64,000 bases of DNA from CAZZKG01 sp964654825 (lineage in GTDB: Bacteria; Gemmatimonadota; CAZMKB01). Below are positions 45,670 through 55,101 of this stretch, one piece after another. Below the pieces are notes generated by a model. That model saw only the letters and a program-made list of their open reading frames with translations. It did no database searches and was not told where the DNA came from. Location of the stretch: the NCBI GenBank assembly GCA_964654825.1, contig CAZZKG010000008.1:31603-95602 (forward strand), read 5' to 3'. Within the stretch, counting starts at the first letter, position 1; every line of letters starts with the position of its first letter. The position numbers were made by a program, and so were the translations under genes.

Positions 45670-46860
45670 CTATCCTCCGATTACCCGTTTGTAAATACTC
45701 TCGAGTCTCCGTGCTAAAACAAGCCACTCGAATTGATCGACGGCTTTCCGGCGTGCCGCTTCTCCCATGATGTTTCTTTTTTCCGGATCACCGAGCAGCG
45801 TGTGAATTGCTTCAGCCAGTTCGGCCGGTCTCTTCTGGCCAACGAGAATACCTGTTATCCCATCGTCCACGATATCATCGACTCCGCCTCCCCTGGTAGC
45901 CACTACCGGTTTCCCGGAAGCCATCGCCTGGAGAAGAACCATGCCGAATGGTTCTCCGTGGGAAGGCAGACAGAACAGAGTGCACCTCTCGAAGTATTCG
46001 GTCACTCTGTCAAAAGGAACTTCGCCGTGAACTTCAACCCGGTCCGTGATACCGAGATCCGAGGCGAGGGCCCTGACGCCCTCCACATCACCACCGCCGA
46101 TCACGACGAGCTTCGCGACAATGCGGTTCTTCAGTATCGAGAAAGCCCGTACGAGATCATCCACACCCTTCCGGGGTACGATGAGACCTGCGTAAAGGAC
46201 AAAGGGAACGGGTTCGGGGTCGTGGCCGTTCGGATGGAACACGGATGTGTCGACACCGAAAGGAAGATCGAATAGCTTCCTGTCACAACCGGGGCCGAGA
46301 TTCTCACACAGCCGGACCGTACTCAACAGAACAGCATCTGCGACAGACAGCGTCCTCCGATACAACAGGGATCCGAGATGCATATCCATCCTGTCGACAC
46401 ATTTCGCCAGGAGAAGATCGAGTGCACTCCACCTGGAATGATCTTCAGGAGTATTCTCTTCTTCCTCCCAAGTCAACAGCATCGGCCCATACACGAGCGG
46501 GGGGCCAAGCCCTGTCAGCAGGCTGAACTTCCCCTCGTGAGCCGGCATGAGATGGTGTATGACATCGACACCTTCTTCCCTTATGAGCTCCTTCGCCTTA
46601 CGCCGTGCCCTCACTGCAAACTTCCACCAGAGGAACTTATCCCGGGCATAGCCGGTAGACCGGGAAACCGGAAACTCGGGACAGAGCTCAAAAGCTCTGA
46701 GCCCCGCCACTGGCCTTGTGAGAGTGACCCGGGGCGAGAAGACCGTCACCCTGTGCCCGAGAGCGGCGAGGTGAGTCGCATAGCCGTAAGCGATCTGAGT
46801 CTCCCCGGCGGGATAGGTATCCGAAAAATGAATCGATGCCGACGAAACAAGTATCCTCAT
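45670..46860 (-). CDS. Glycosyltransferase, GT4 family
   Basis: The frame opens at 46893, but the ATG at 46860 overlaps the previous stop (ATGA) and gives MRILVSSASIHFSDTYP. About 396 residues. The donor half has LYAGLIVPRKGVDDLVRAF and LPSHGEPFGMVLLQAMASGK; the second Glu of E-x7-E is Gln here (LLQAM), a known variant position. It is a cytoplasmic glycosyltransferase with unknown donor. Confidence 0.9.
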   Translation of the reverse strand: MRILVSSASIHFSDTYPAGETQIAYGYATHLAALGHRVTVFSPRVTLTRPVAGLRAFELCPEFPVSRSTGYARDKFLWWKFAVRARRKAKELIREEGVDVIHHLMPAHEGKFSLLTGLGPPLVYGPMLLTWEEEENTPEDHSRWSALDLLLAKCVDRMDMHLGSLLYRRTLSVADAVLLSTVRLCENLGPGCDRKLFDLPFGVDTSVFHPNGHDPEPVPFVLYAGLIVPRKGVDDLVRAFSILKNRIVAKLVVIGGGDVEGVRALASDLGITDRVEVHGEVPFDRVTEYFERCTLFCLPSHGEPFGMVLLQAMASGKPVVATRGGGVDDIVDDGITGILVGQKRPAELAEAIHTLLGDPEKRNIMGEAARRKAVDQFEWLVLARRLESIYKRVIGG

Positions 46861-49253
46861 GTCACCGAGACCTCCCGGATGAGATCGGCCCACACCCGAC
46901 CGATTTTCTCACAATCGTATTCAAGTACCTGTCTCCTCGCCTTCCCCGGATTAATCCCCGAGAGAGCTTCCAGGAGAGCCGCAGCGTAAGAGCCCGCGTC
47001 CACAGGGTCACAGTAAGTGACGGTACCGTTTCCGAACAGAGCTCTCGATCCCTCACGGACGGTCACGACCGGCAGATCGCAGGACATAGCTTCGAGCATG
47101 GCCAGAGGAAATGCCTCTCTCACTGACGGCATCGTGAACACATCTGCGAAATTGTAATAGTGGACCATGCGTTCCTTCGGCACGCTCAGGATCCTGAACC
47201 TGTTTCGACCGAGCTCGCCGTCACCGAGCGCACGGAGTTTCTGCTCGAGAGGCCCGCTCCCGATTACAAGGAGGCTCCCGCGACCGAGCCGGGCCACCGC
47301 CCCTATGGCGAGATCAATACGCTTCTCCTGATCCAGAGCACCCACGGTCAGAAAAACCGGTCTCTCTACATCCAGCTGGAGGTCGCTGAGACCTGGTTTG
47401 AAGTTTGATGTTTCGACGGTTGTCGGAATGAACGAGAGATCTCTCCGGGGAAACCGGATCTTCAATTCATCCAGGATAGCCGGATTTACGGTGACATAGT
47501 GATCGGTCTCGAACGTGAGTTCTTCCAGTGCTCCACCCAGACCTCCGTGACCGACGGATATCACTTTCACGCCGAACAGCTTCTCCGCCAAGTTCGCTGT
47601 GAGACTTCCCCAGAAACCGCCCGACTGGATGATGATGTCGTGTTCACACCCGCTGATGATCCGGAGTAATCCCAGTGAAAATGTCAGCTTCTCCAGCTCC
47701 GGCGGATCGAGATGGAGCCGCCGGATGAGACGCGCCAGGCCCGGCGGTAGAGCGTCATACCAGCGGAAGATCCGGCTGTCTCTCGCCCGGGTACACGCAA
47801 TGTGCCTGTGGTCGCCTCCGTTCTTCCCGCCCCCGTATACCGTTACCGGGAACTCACTCCCGAGGGTTCTCCCGAGGTCGGCAGTGAAACGCTCCACTCC
47901 CCGGTCGACGATGCCGAGACCGGATGCGGCGATAGCGATCGATGGGGTGCGGCCGAGTCCGTTTCTCATCGAGACGCGTGGTGAGAGAATGTCGACCAGT
48001 CTGGTCAGTTTTACCGATAGGACTTCCCATGAGAGCACTCTGGCACTCCCGCCCTCTGCACCTGATCCGCCATGGACAAGCTCCTCGATCGCATCCCTGA
48101 TCGATTCGGGATCAGAAGGCGGGACGACTGTTCCTCGTCCATGAGCGGTAACGAGGGACGCCACCTCGCCGTCAGGGGGTACAATCGCAAGGACGGGTTT
48201 TCCGCTGCTGAGATACTCGAATGTTTTCCCCGGCACCCATGCCTCTGCCCCATCCGTATCCGGAACGGTCAAAAGCAGACAGTCTGCGGCACGGAGATAC
48301 CTTCCGAGGTCACTATGAGCTACGGCAGGGCGCACGACGGCGACATCGGACAGTCCCAGTCTCTCTATCGTCCTGAAGACCTCATCCATCCCCGCGGAGA
48401 GGAGAAAAACCACTCTCACCCTTTCTCTGAGGAGTGTGCCGGCACCCCGTTGGAAAGCCATCGCGAGGCCTTCGAGAAATGCATCGGGGACGTAGTCCTG
48501 GTAGCACGCCCCCGCGTACAGGAACACGAAGTGTTTGTGTGTGTTACCCCCACCGGTGGGACTTCCGGGTGAGAAATCATCTTCCTCCTCGTACCCGCTG
48601 TAGAGTGCGAGCACCTTCCTCTCATCGATATCGAATTCCCTTTGGAGATTGTGCTTCTGTTTGTGTGAGGCGGTGATGATAGCATCCGCGCAGGTGTGGA
48701 CGAGCGTCTCCAGTTTGTGGTGCAGCTTCTTCGTCAGGTTTCCCTTTCCCCGGAAGTGTGGATTCTGCGTCCAGGGATCCCGGTGATCCGCTATCCATCT
48801 CACGTCGCACGTTCTCCGCAAAAGCAGCCCGATCAGGTGCACCGACCAGGGTGGTGAAGTGGTGATGACAATGTCGCCGGAAACCGGCCTCATCCTGAAG
48901 AGTGAAAAAAGTACGGCGAGAGACCAGAGGATTTTCTCGTCGGGAAAGAGCAGCGTTTTTCTCATCCGGTAGATGAGCCCCCCCATCCCCAGCCGGGAAC
49001 AGGCATCCTGGATCAGGTCAAGGAGAGAGGAGGGGGAAAAGGTCTGTACGACCCGAACTCTCCCTGTCCACTCACCGAGGAGACTGCGGTCGACTTCTCT
49101 CGGATCATCAAGCTCGGAGGCGGTACACACGATAACTTCTCTGCCCTCACCGGAGAGTGCTTTCGCGAACCGCATCGGCCGGTAACTTCCGCTCCTCACC
49201 CGGGGGGGGAAGTCGTAGGCGAAAATGAATATCCTGCCTCTTCCTGTTTTCAT
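46857..49253 (-). CDS. Tandem fusion of two GT4-type glycosyltransferases
   Basis: 798 residues in one frame. The first unit (about 1-415) has FAYDFPPRVRSGSYRPMRFA and VPGKTFEYLSSGKPVLAIVP. The second (about 436-798) starts again with SIAIAASGLGIVDRGVERFT and has FLTVGALDQEKRIDLAIGAV and MPSVREAFPLAMLEAMSCDL. Each is a full-length GT-B enzyme. The pair may add two sugars in succession. It is coupled by ATGA overlaps to the amidotransferase gene before it and the GT4 gene after it. Confidence 0.9.
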   Translation of the reverse strand: MKTGRGRIFIFAYDFPPRVRSGSYRPMRFAKALSGEGREVIVCTASELDDPREVDRSLLGEWTGRVRVVQTFSPSSLLDLIQDACSRLGMGGLIYRMRKTLLFPDEKILWSLAVLFSLFRMRPVSGDIVITTSPPWSVHLIGLLLRRTCDVRWIADHRDPWTQNPHFRGKGNLTKKLHHKLETLVHTCADAIITASHKQKHNLQREFDIDERKVLALYSGYEEEDDFSPGSPTGGGNTHKHFVFLYAGACYQDYVPDAFLEGLAMAFQRGAGTLLRERVRVVFLLSAGMDEVFRTIERLGLSDVAVVRPAVAHSDLGRYLRAADCLLLTVPDTDGAEAWVPGKTFEYLSSGKPVLAIVPPDGEVASLVTAHGRGTVVPPSDPESIRDAIEELVHGGSGAEGGSARVLSWEVLSVKLTRLVDILSPRVSMRNGLGRTPSIAIAASGLGIVDRGVERFTADLGRTLGSEFPVTVYGGGKNGGDHRHIACTRARDSRIFRWYDALPPGLARLIRRLHLDPPELEKLTFSLGLLRIISGCEHDIIIQSGGFWGSLTANLAEKLFGVKVISVGHGGLGGALEELTFETDHYVTVNPAILDELKIRFPRRDLSFIPTTVETSNFKPGLSDLQLDVERPVFLTVGALDQEKRIDLAIGAVARLGRGSLLVIGSGPLEQKLRALGDGELGRNRFRILSVPKERMVHYYNFADVFTMPSVREAFPLAMLEAMSCDLPVVTVREGSRALFGNGTVTYCDPVDAGSYAAALLEALSGINPGKARRQVLEYDCEKIGRVWADLIREVSVT

Positions 49254-51172
49254 GATATCCCGGTGTCCCTCTCCTCACCATCGAAAAACAGTCTGATGGC
49301 GAGTTCCAGGGTTACCATCCTTCCAATCAGCTCCGTGTGTACCTCACGATCGGTGAACTCCGCTTCGAGTATCCTTCGTACCTCGCCATCCCGGAATATG
49401 CCCCTCTCCATCGTTCGAGGAGAAAGAAGCACCGCTTTTACGTATTTCTGAAGATCAGAATCATGAACGAGCCACATGTGGTAATCAGCGAGTTTCTTCT
49501 TGGCCCAGGTCGGGGAAACTCCTGAGATCCTTGAGTAGCAGTTCCCGGCTTTCCGGCGAAACCAGTTTCTGCCGGCTGCTACGAAGCTGTCTAGGACAGT
49601 GCTCTTGATCGGGATCCCGGTCCTCTGCCATGCAATTTTGAGAAGTCCGGGTGCCACTGCATCGAGCCAGCCGATGTGGAGGGGTTTGTCCTCTGCCCGA
49701 TAATCATCGTTGAGAGACATCGCGTACAGTATCACATCGGGATCCATGAGCGGGGCCCGCACTTCGAGCCAGTTTCTGATCAAGAGCTGCCCCATCAATA
49801 CGAATCGCCGCTGCCTGTTGCGAAGTCCCATCCACTCGAGGGTCCTGAGAGGATCGATCTCCCCGGAAGAGTGAACGATGACGCTCCCCGAAAGGAACTG
49901 CTGTACATGCCGGACTTCTCCGGCCACTCTCTCTCCGGCCGCTTCCGTCAAGATGCCGTCCTTCCCGTCAAAGACAGGGACGGATGGCTCCTGGTACATG
50001 TACTGAAAGAGAGCCTCCGGTGTTTTCATGTCTTCGCTCCAACCCGGGAGGCTCCAGATTTCTTCCCCGTACAGGTGCAGTGCAACCTGTTCCATTCCGC
50101 TGAGAATGACCTGCACCTGTTGGGCTATATCGGCATAGACACTCACCCCGTGAGCATGGAAAACGTTGTACATCCCGTCGGTCAACCAGCAGGCCTCGAT
50201 TGCTCTCCGGGTCAGGTAGTCCGGTCCGATCGGAAAGAATGTGTTGGATAGCCCCAGCTGCCCGGCAACCCTGCCCGCTATTCTTGAGTCGTTGCACCCC
50301 TCTTCACCGAATGTGAAGGTGGGGAATTCTCCATCATTTTTCACCGCTCCGGCCGCGACAATCCGCGAATCGATCCCTCCGGAGAGAAGTATGCCTTTTT
50401 TCTGATTGCCTCTCAGTACCCTCGACTGCGCCTTCGAGAACACACTGACAAACCCGTCAACAGCCTCCTTCAGGGTTTTTTCCGTTCTTTCGGGCCACTG
50501 CTCGGGCCTCCAGTAGGGGATGAGCTTTATATCCCCCTTTTCGATCTCCGCGATCGTCGCAATCGGGAGGAGGGAGACCTCTCTCGCGATGGTGGTTTCC
50601 CCGAGTGGAAAACCATAGGTGAGAAACTGATAGAGAAAACGATCATCGAGTGAAAGTCTGAGCCCGGTGACGGCAAGAAGTGCTTTCACCTCTGATGTGA
50701 AGTATACACTCCCGCCGACACTCGCGTAGTAGAGCGGCCTCAGTCCGGCACGATCGTTGATAATGGTGAGTTTCTCGAGTGACTTGTCCCAGAGGAAAAC
50801 ATTGAAAGCCCCGGAGAGATACAGACCCAGTCCGGCACCTTTCGCCTGATAGGCCAGATGAAGGACCTCCTGGGGACTGCCACTCCTGAACTTTGTCCCC
50901 TCCTCGAGCAGGCTCTCGATCACCTCTTCGAGGTTGTAGACCTCTCCCTCGAGAAGAGTTGCCAGTCCGGCATCGTCATCGACGAAGGGGATCGGGCTCA
51001 GGGCATCCGGTCTCGTCAGAACCGCCATCGACATCCCCTCGGACACGAACCGCACGACCTGGTGATCCCCGGTGTGCACGAGCATTCTGCACATGTCATC
51101 GACGACTTTCCGTCCCTTCGTGTCCCACTCGGTGCCAACGTATCCGCAGAAACCCGGCATGTTCTCTGTCAC
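49250..51172 (-). CDS. AsnB-like asparagine synthase family protein lacking the glutaminase cysteine
   Basis: 640 residues from a GTG at 51172, or 636 from an ATG at 51160. The N-terminal Ntn-hydrolase-like domain has DRAGLRPLYYASVGGSVYFT. The ATP-binding domain has KGILLSGGIDSRIVAAG near 267. AsnB enzymes need Cys directly after the initiator Met; here the start reads MPGFCGYVG, with Pro at that position and Cys three residues later, for either start codon. Glutamine hydrolysis is therefore doubtful, and ammonia or an amine may be used. Relatives in O-antigen loci amidate uronic acids; others close lasso peptides. The first is likelier here. Confidence 0.85.
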   Translation of the reverse strand: MTENMPGFCGYVGTEWDTKGRKVVDDMCRMLVHTGDHQVVRFVSEGMSMAVLTRPDALSPIPFVDDDAGLATLLEGEVYNLEEVIESLLEEGTKFRSGSPQEVLHLAYQAKGAGLGLYLSGAFNVFLWDKSLEKLTIINDRAGLRPLYYASVGGSVYFTSEVKALLAVTGLRLSLDDRFLYQFLTYGFPLGETTIAREVSLLPIATIAEIEKGDIKLIPYWRPEQWPERTEKTLKEAVDGFVSVFSKAQSRVLRGNQKKGILLSGGIDSRIVAAGAVKNDGEFPTFTFGEEGCNDSRIAGRVAGQLGLSNTFFPIGPDYLTRRAIEACWLTDGMYNVFHAHGVSVYADIAQQVQVILSGMEQVALHLYGEEIWSLPGWSEDMKTPEALFQYMYQEPSVPVFDGKDGILTEAAGERVAGEVRHVQQFLSGSVIVHSSGEIDPLRTLEWMGLRNRQRRFVLMGQLLIRNWLEVRAPLMDPDVILYAMSLNDDYRAEDKPLHIGWLDAVAPGLLKIAWQRTGIPIKSTVLDSFVAAGRNWFRRKAGNCYSRISGVSPTWAKKKLADYHMWLVHDSDLQKYVKAVLLSPRTMERGIFRDGEVRRILEAEFTDREVHTELIGRMVTLELAIRLFFDGEERDTGIS

Positions 51173-51178
51173 ACTCCC

Positions 51179-52723
51179 TTATGTAATGCCCCGGCCTGGC
51201 AGTTTCGATCCGGATATCCGGGCCCGGGCATCGATCCTGACGAGAAAAAACCTCACAGTCCCCGGTGAGACTTCTTCAAGAATTTCCAATAGTTCATCCC
51301 GATCACGGTCAAACAGAAGCTCGAGCGAGAGGATCCAGACGAGAATGCCTATCGAGAAACCGCTCACCAGCCTTCCGATGCTTTCAGCGTGAATGGGACC
51401 CAGTACCATGCGCTCATAGAATAAGACGACGATTATCATGAGTCCCGAAGTGACTACGGCAGGCAGGTAAGACCTGTAGTACCTCAGGTCACGGAGGCCG
51501 ATTGTCGAGTTGGCAAGCCGCATGATTATCGGAAAGAATCCGGTGTATATCAACAGATATGCTACGGCAACGCCTTCGATGCCGTAAGGAAGACCAAGAT
51601 AGAGACCTCCGGTGAGGAGGGGGAGAAGAGCCATATTCCATTTCAGTTCGAGATCGGGTCTACCCTTCGCGAGCACGACCGAGCCCACCAGGGTCCCAAC
51701 CGACTTGAGCATGCCCACAAAGATGAGGATTCTCATGGCGACTACCGCTTCGAGCCATTTCTCCCCGAAGACCACCAGGACGAGGTCCCTGGCTGTTACA
51801 CCGAGCAGGGCCAGGGCCGGGATGGATACGAGGGCAAGCAGCCGGACGGTCCGGGTGTATGCGTCCCTGAGCCTTTCGTCATCGTCCTGAATGAGTGAGA
51901 AAGCAGGGAAGGTGACTTTGGTTATGACACCGGATACTTTGTGAAGAGGTATGGTGATGAGCCGGTATGCAAGAGTGTAGAGACCGAGGAGGTGGGCACC
52001 CAGAAATTTTCCTACGAGGAGATAATCGACGTTCGCCCCGAGATAGTTGACAAGGTCATTGCCGAGGACACTCCTCGAGTAGCGAAAGAGATCAAAAAAA
52101 GCCCTCTTCCTGAAGATCAGCTTCGGTCTCCATGGGTGGAGGAACCAGAGTATACAGGAAGAGGCTGCTGTCCCGCCCAGGGCACCAAGTACCAGGCTGT
52201 AAGGTCCGTAACCGAGAACCGCGAGACAAACGGAGATCAGGGCAGATGCGATCGTCGCACCGAGCTCGCTGACGGTGAGTTTTTTGAAGGAGAGTTCCCT
52301 CGTGAGGAGAGCGCGGTGAATACCTCCGGCGGATCCCAGTACAAATCCGATCGCCGACAACACGACGATCCAGGAAATGACATCCCTTCCGTAGAATCGT
52401 GCGATCGGCCCGGAAGCAATAACAGCGACGATGAAAATGAAAAATCCTGCAAGCATCCCGACCCAGAAACCGGATGACAGGTGCTCTTCACGGAGATTTT
52501 TTCTCTGAATAATCGCCGGTGCCATTGCGAGGCCGCTGAGCATCCCGATGGCTTCTGTAAAGACGGCAGCCATACCGACGAGCCCGAAGTCTTCAGGGAA
52601 GAGAAGCCGGGCCAGAACGATGGTGACACCGAACTGAATGATCTGAACGGCAGTCTGTGAAAGGCCGCTCCATGCAAATCCCGATATTGCTCTTCTACCG
52701 AGTGATTGTCTCGATTCAGCCAT
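51179..52723 (-). CDS. Lipopolysaccharide/colanic acid flippase (WzxC-like, MOP superfamily)
   Basis: 514 residues with about 12-14 membrane segments. FAWSGLSQTAVQIIQFGVTI, LARLLFPEDFGLVGMAAVF and YLGANVDYLLVGKFLGAHLL match the WzxC branch that flips lipid-linked repeat units. It lies 6 bases before the amidotransferase gene and 3 bases after the wecE-like gene. It belongs to another branch than the flippase at 24055. Confidence 0.9.
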   Translation of the reverse strand: MAESRQSLGRRAISGFAWSGLSQTAVQIIQFGVTIVLARLLFPEDFGLVGMAAVFTEAIGMLSGLAMAPAIIQRKNLREEHLSSGFWVGMLAGFFIFIVAVIASGPIARFYGRDVISWIVVLSAIGFVLGSAGGIHRALLTRELSFKKLTVSELGATIASALISVCLAVLGYGPYSLVLGALGGTAASSCILWFLHPWRPKLIFRKRAFFDLFRYSRSVLGNDLVNYLGANVDYLLVGKFLGAHLLGLYTLAYRLITIPLHKVSGVITKVTFPAFSLIQDDDERLRDAYTRTVRLLALVSIPALALLGVTARDLVLVVFGEKWLEAVVAMRILIFVGMLKSVGTLVGSVVLAKGRPDLELKWNMALLPLLTGGLYLGLPYGIEGVAVAYLLIYTGFFPIIMRLANSTIGLRDLRYYRSYLPAVVTSGLMIIVVLFYERMVLGPIHAESIGRLVSGFSIGILVWILSLELLFDRDRDELLEILEEVSPGTVRFFLVRIDARARISGSKLPGRGIT

Positions 52724-52726
52724 CTT

Positions 52727-53938
52727 CTATATACCCTCACGCCTATCCCGTCCTGAACTTACATCTGCGGTCAGCCACCGTCCTCCATTCCGCCGGAAGT
52801 ACGAGTATACACCGTCGATTACTCTGTCCTGCTCCACCCTGGTCAAACCCGGATATAAAGGAAGGCGCAGCAGCCTGGGACTCACGTACTCGGTAACGGG
52901 AAGGTTGACGTTGCCGCCATTGAGATTTTCGATCGAAAAAGGGGAGGTGTGAAGCGGTATGAAGTGAAACGCTGTTTCGATTCCGAGTGTTTTGAGATAC
53001 CGGATGAGTCCGTCTCTCTCCGAAGGATCTTCAGTGAGGAGATAAAACACGTGCCAGTTGGATCCCGCCCCTTCCGGTATTTCACACAGCCTGACACGCC
53101 CCTGGTCTCTGAGAACAACCAGCCCTGTCTGATATCTCTTCCAGAGCTTTTCACGCTCCTCGATAATAAACGGCATCCTGTCGAGTTGAACCGATAGTAT
53201 AGCGGACAGTATCTCCGAGAGTACAAAACTGCTCCCTTTCGATATCCAGGTGTATCGCTCGACCTCACCGCGGAGAAATGCCGATCGGTTCGTACCCTTT
53301 TCTCTGATGATCTCTGCTACCCTGGCTGTTCTTTCGTTGTTCGTGATGAAGGCCCCTCCTTCACCGCAGACGATATTCTTGGTACCGTGAAAACTGATGC
53401 ACCCGATATCCCCGATGGCACCGAGGTAATCCCCCCTCCAGGTGGCTCCGAGGGCATGAGCTGCGTCCTCGATCACGGAGAGACGATAAGTACGAGCCTG
53501 TTCGAGAATCGAATCCATCTGGCAGGAGACCCCGGCATAGTGGACCACCACGACTGCTCTGCTTCGAGGCCCTATCTTTTCTTCGAGATGATCCGGATCG
53601 ATGGACAGATCCTCGAGCCGAATGTCTACGAAGACCGGTTTCGCGCCGACGGCCAGCACCGCATTGGCAGTAGAAACGAACGTGAAGCTTGGAAGGAGCA
53701 CCTCGTCTCCGGGACCGATGCCGAGTGCCATGAACGCGAGTTCCATGGCATGTGTGCAGGATGTAACAAGAAGTACATGGCGGGCACGGAGGACAGTCTC
53801 GAGTTTTTTCTCCACTTCAAGTCCTAGAGGTCCGTTTCCGGAGACATTCCCGGACAGGATCACCTGGCTGGCAGCACGTGCTTCCTCTTCACCGAGATAC
53901 GGCTTGTTGAATGGTATGCGTGGGCCTGTTCCGTTCAC
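52727..53938 (-). CDS. wecE: dTDP-4-amino-4,6-dideoxygalactose transaminase (WecE/RffA)
   Basis: 403 residues. It starts IPFNKPYLGEEEA and has SCTHAMELAFMALGIGPGDE, LPSFTFVSTANAVL, VHYAGVSCQMDSI and SFHGTKNIVCGEGGA with the PLP lysine near 185, closely following E. coli WecE. WecE aminates dTDP-4-keto-6-deoxyglucose to dTDP-Fuc4N. No dTDP-glucose synthase or dehydratase gene (RmlA/RmlB) is in the window, so that precursor must come from elsewhere. Its ATG overlaps the stop of the GT4 gene before it. Confidence 0.88.
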   Translation of the reverse strand: MNGTGPRIPFNKPYLGEEEARAASQVILSGNVSGNGPLGLEVEKKLETVLRARHVLLVTSCTHAMELAFMALGIGPGDEVLLPSFTFVSTANAVLAVGAKPVFVDIRLEDLSIDPDHLEEKIGPRSRAVVVVHYAGVSCQMDSILEQARTYRLSVIEDAAHALGATWRGDYLGAIGDIGCISFHGTKNIVCGEGGAFITNNERTARVAEIIREKGTNRSAFLRGEVERYTWISKGSSFVLSEILSAILSVQLDRMPFIIEEREKLWKRYQTGLVVLRDQGRVRLCEIPEGAGSNWHVFYLLTEDPSERDGLIRYLKTLGIETAFHFIPLHTSPFSIENLNGGNVNLPVTEYVSPRLLRLPLYPGLTRVEQDRVIDGVYSYFRRNGGRWLTADVSSGRDRREGI

Positions 53939-55101
53939 CTTGAAACCTCCATGTATATCTGTTCGAGTTTCCGAGCTTCCGTACTGATGTTGTAATTCTC
54001 CAGGACATGGAGTCGACCGAGCATCCCCATGTCCCTCCTGCGATCAGGATCACGTGCCAGTGACTGAAGTGCCCTGGCGAGATTTTGGGTATCACCTTCC
54101 TCAACCAGAACTCCGCTCTCTCCATGCCGAACATATTCAGGGATGTCGGCATGGGTGGTGGATATTACCGGTAGCCCTGTAGCCTGTGCCTCGAGGAGCA
54201 CTGTCGGAGCGCCGCCTTCCGTATCACCATCGGTGGAGGTTTTGCTCGGCTGCAGGAGAACGTGAGCCTTCAACAACTCACGCCGGTACGACCGGTGATC
54301 AAGCATACCTAGGACCTCGACCCGTGCTGACAGAAAATTTTCATCGATATACCCATCCACCTCCTCCCGAAGCGGGCCATCCCCGACAATCCTCAGCTCG
54401 ATCGGCGTCCCCTCCTCGAGAGCGATCTTCACGGCCTTCAATGCATCGAGGAGACCTTTCTTTTCAACAAATCTCCCGCAGAAGAGTACTCTGACGGCAC
54501 TATTCTTCACGGGAGATCTGCGTTCGACGTAGTCGAAGCGTTTCACATCCACCCCGAGGTGCTGGAGTCTGATTTTGCCGGGGGAACAACCGAGATCGAT
54601 GAGTCTTCTTTTCATTGCCGAACCTTCGGCAAGAAAAAGATCCCCCTCCTCGAAAAGTGTCTTAAAACCTTTTCTGTACCTGGGATCCCTCGCCTGCCGG
54701 GAAGCGTCGACGCCGTAGAAGGAAGTGATGAGCGGGATATCGAGTTTCTCCTTCAAAAACAGGGTTCTGACACCCAGCAGACCGAAATGTGCGTGCAGGA
54801 GACTCGCCCCTTCATCCCGGATGATCGGCTCTGCCTGATGCAGTCCATCTGGATGTCCTGGAAAAAACCTGCGGAGAATACTTTTTATCCGGCCACCCCC
54901 ATTGTTTTGACAATAATAGAGCGGTTCGAAGGGAAATAGCTCCGGATTACTCATCTGTCTCGCCACGATGAAGTTCTCGACCGAGTTGAGACCACGGATC
55001 AGTTCATAGATAAACACCTCGGAAATACTCAGGTAGCAATCTATGAGATGGGCCACCTTGATTAGGTAATTTCCTCGTCCCGGCTGTTTGACGGAATTCA
55101 C
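53935..55101 (-). CDS. Glycosyltransferase, GT4 family (colanic acid WcaL/AmsK-like)
   Basis: 388 residues. LIDCYLSISEVFIYELIRGL, LLHAHFGLLGVRTLFL, FCGRFVEKKGLLDALKAVK and QPSKTSTDGDTEGGAPTVLL with the E-G-x-P-T-V-L-x-E pattern mark the WcaL/AmsK-type GT4 branch common in exopolysaccharide clusters. Start and stop both lie in ATGA overlaps, with the O-antigen ligase gene before and wecE after. Confidence 0.9.
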   Translation of the reverse strand: MNSVKQPGRGNYLIKVAHLIDCYLSISEVFIYELIRGLNSVENFIVARQMSNPELFPFEPLYYCQNNGGGRIKSILRRFFPGHPDGLHQAEPIIRDEGASLLHAHFGLLGVRTLFLKEKLDIPLITSFYGVDASRQARDPRYRKGFKTLFEEGDLFLAEGSAMKRRLIDLGCSPGKIRLQHLGVDVKRFDYVERRSPVKNSAVRVLFCGRFVEKKGLLDALKAVKIALEEGTPIELRIVGDGPLREEVDGYIDENFLSARVEVLGMLDHRSYRRELLKAHVLLQPSKTSTDGDTEGGAPTVLLEAQATGLPVISTTHADIPEYVRHGESGVLVEEGDTQNLARALQSLARDPDRRRDMGMLGRLHVLENYNISTEARKLEQIYMEVSR

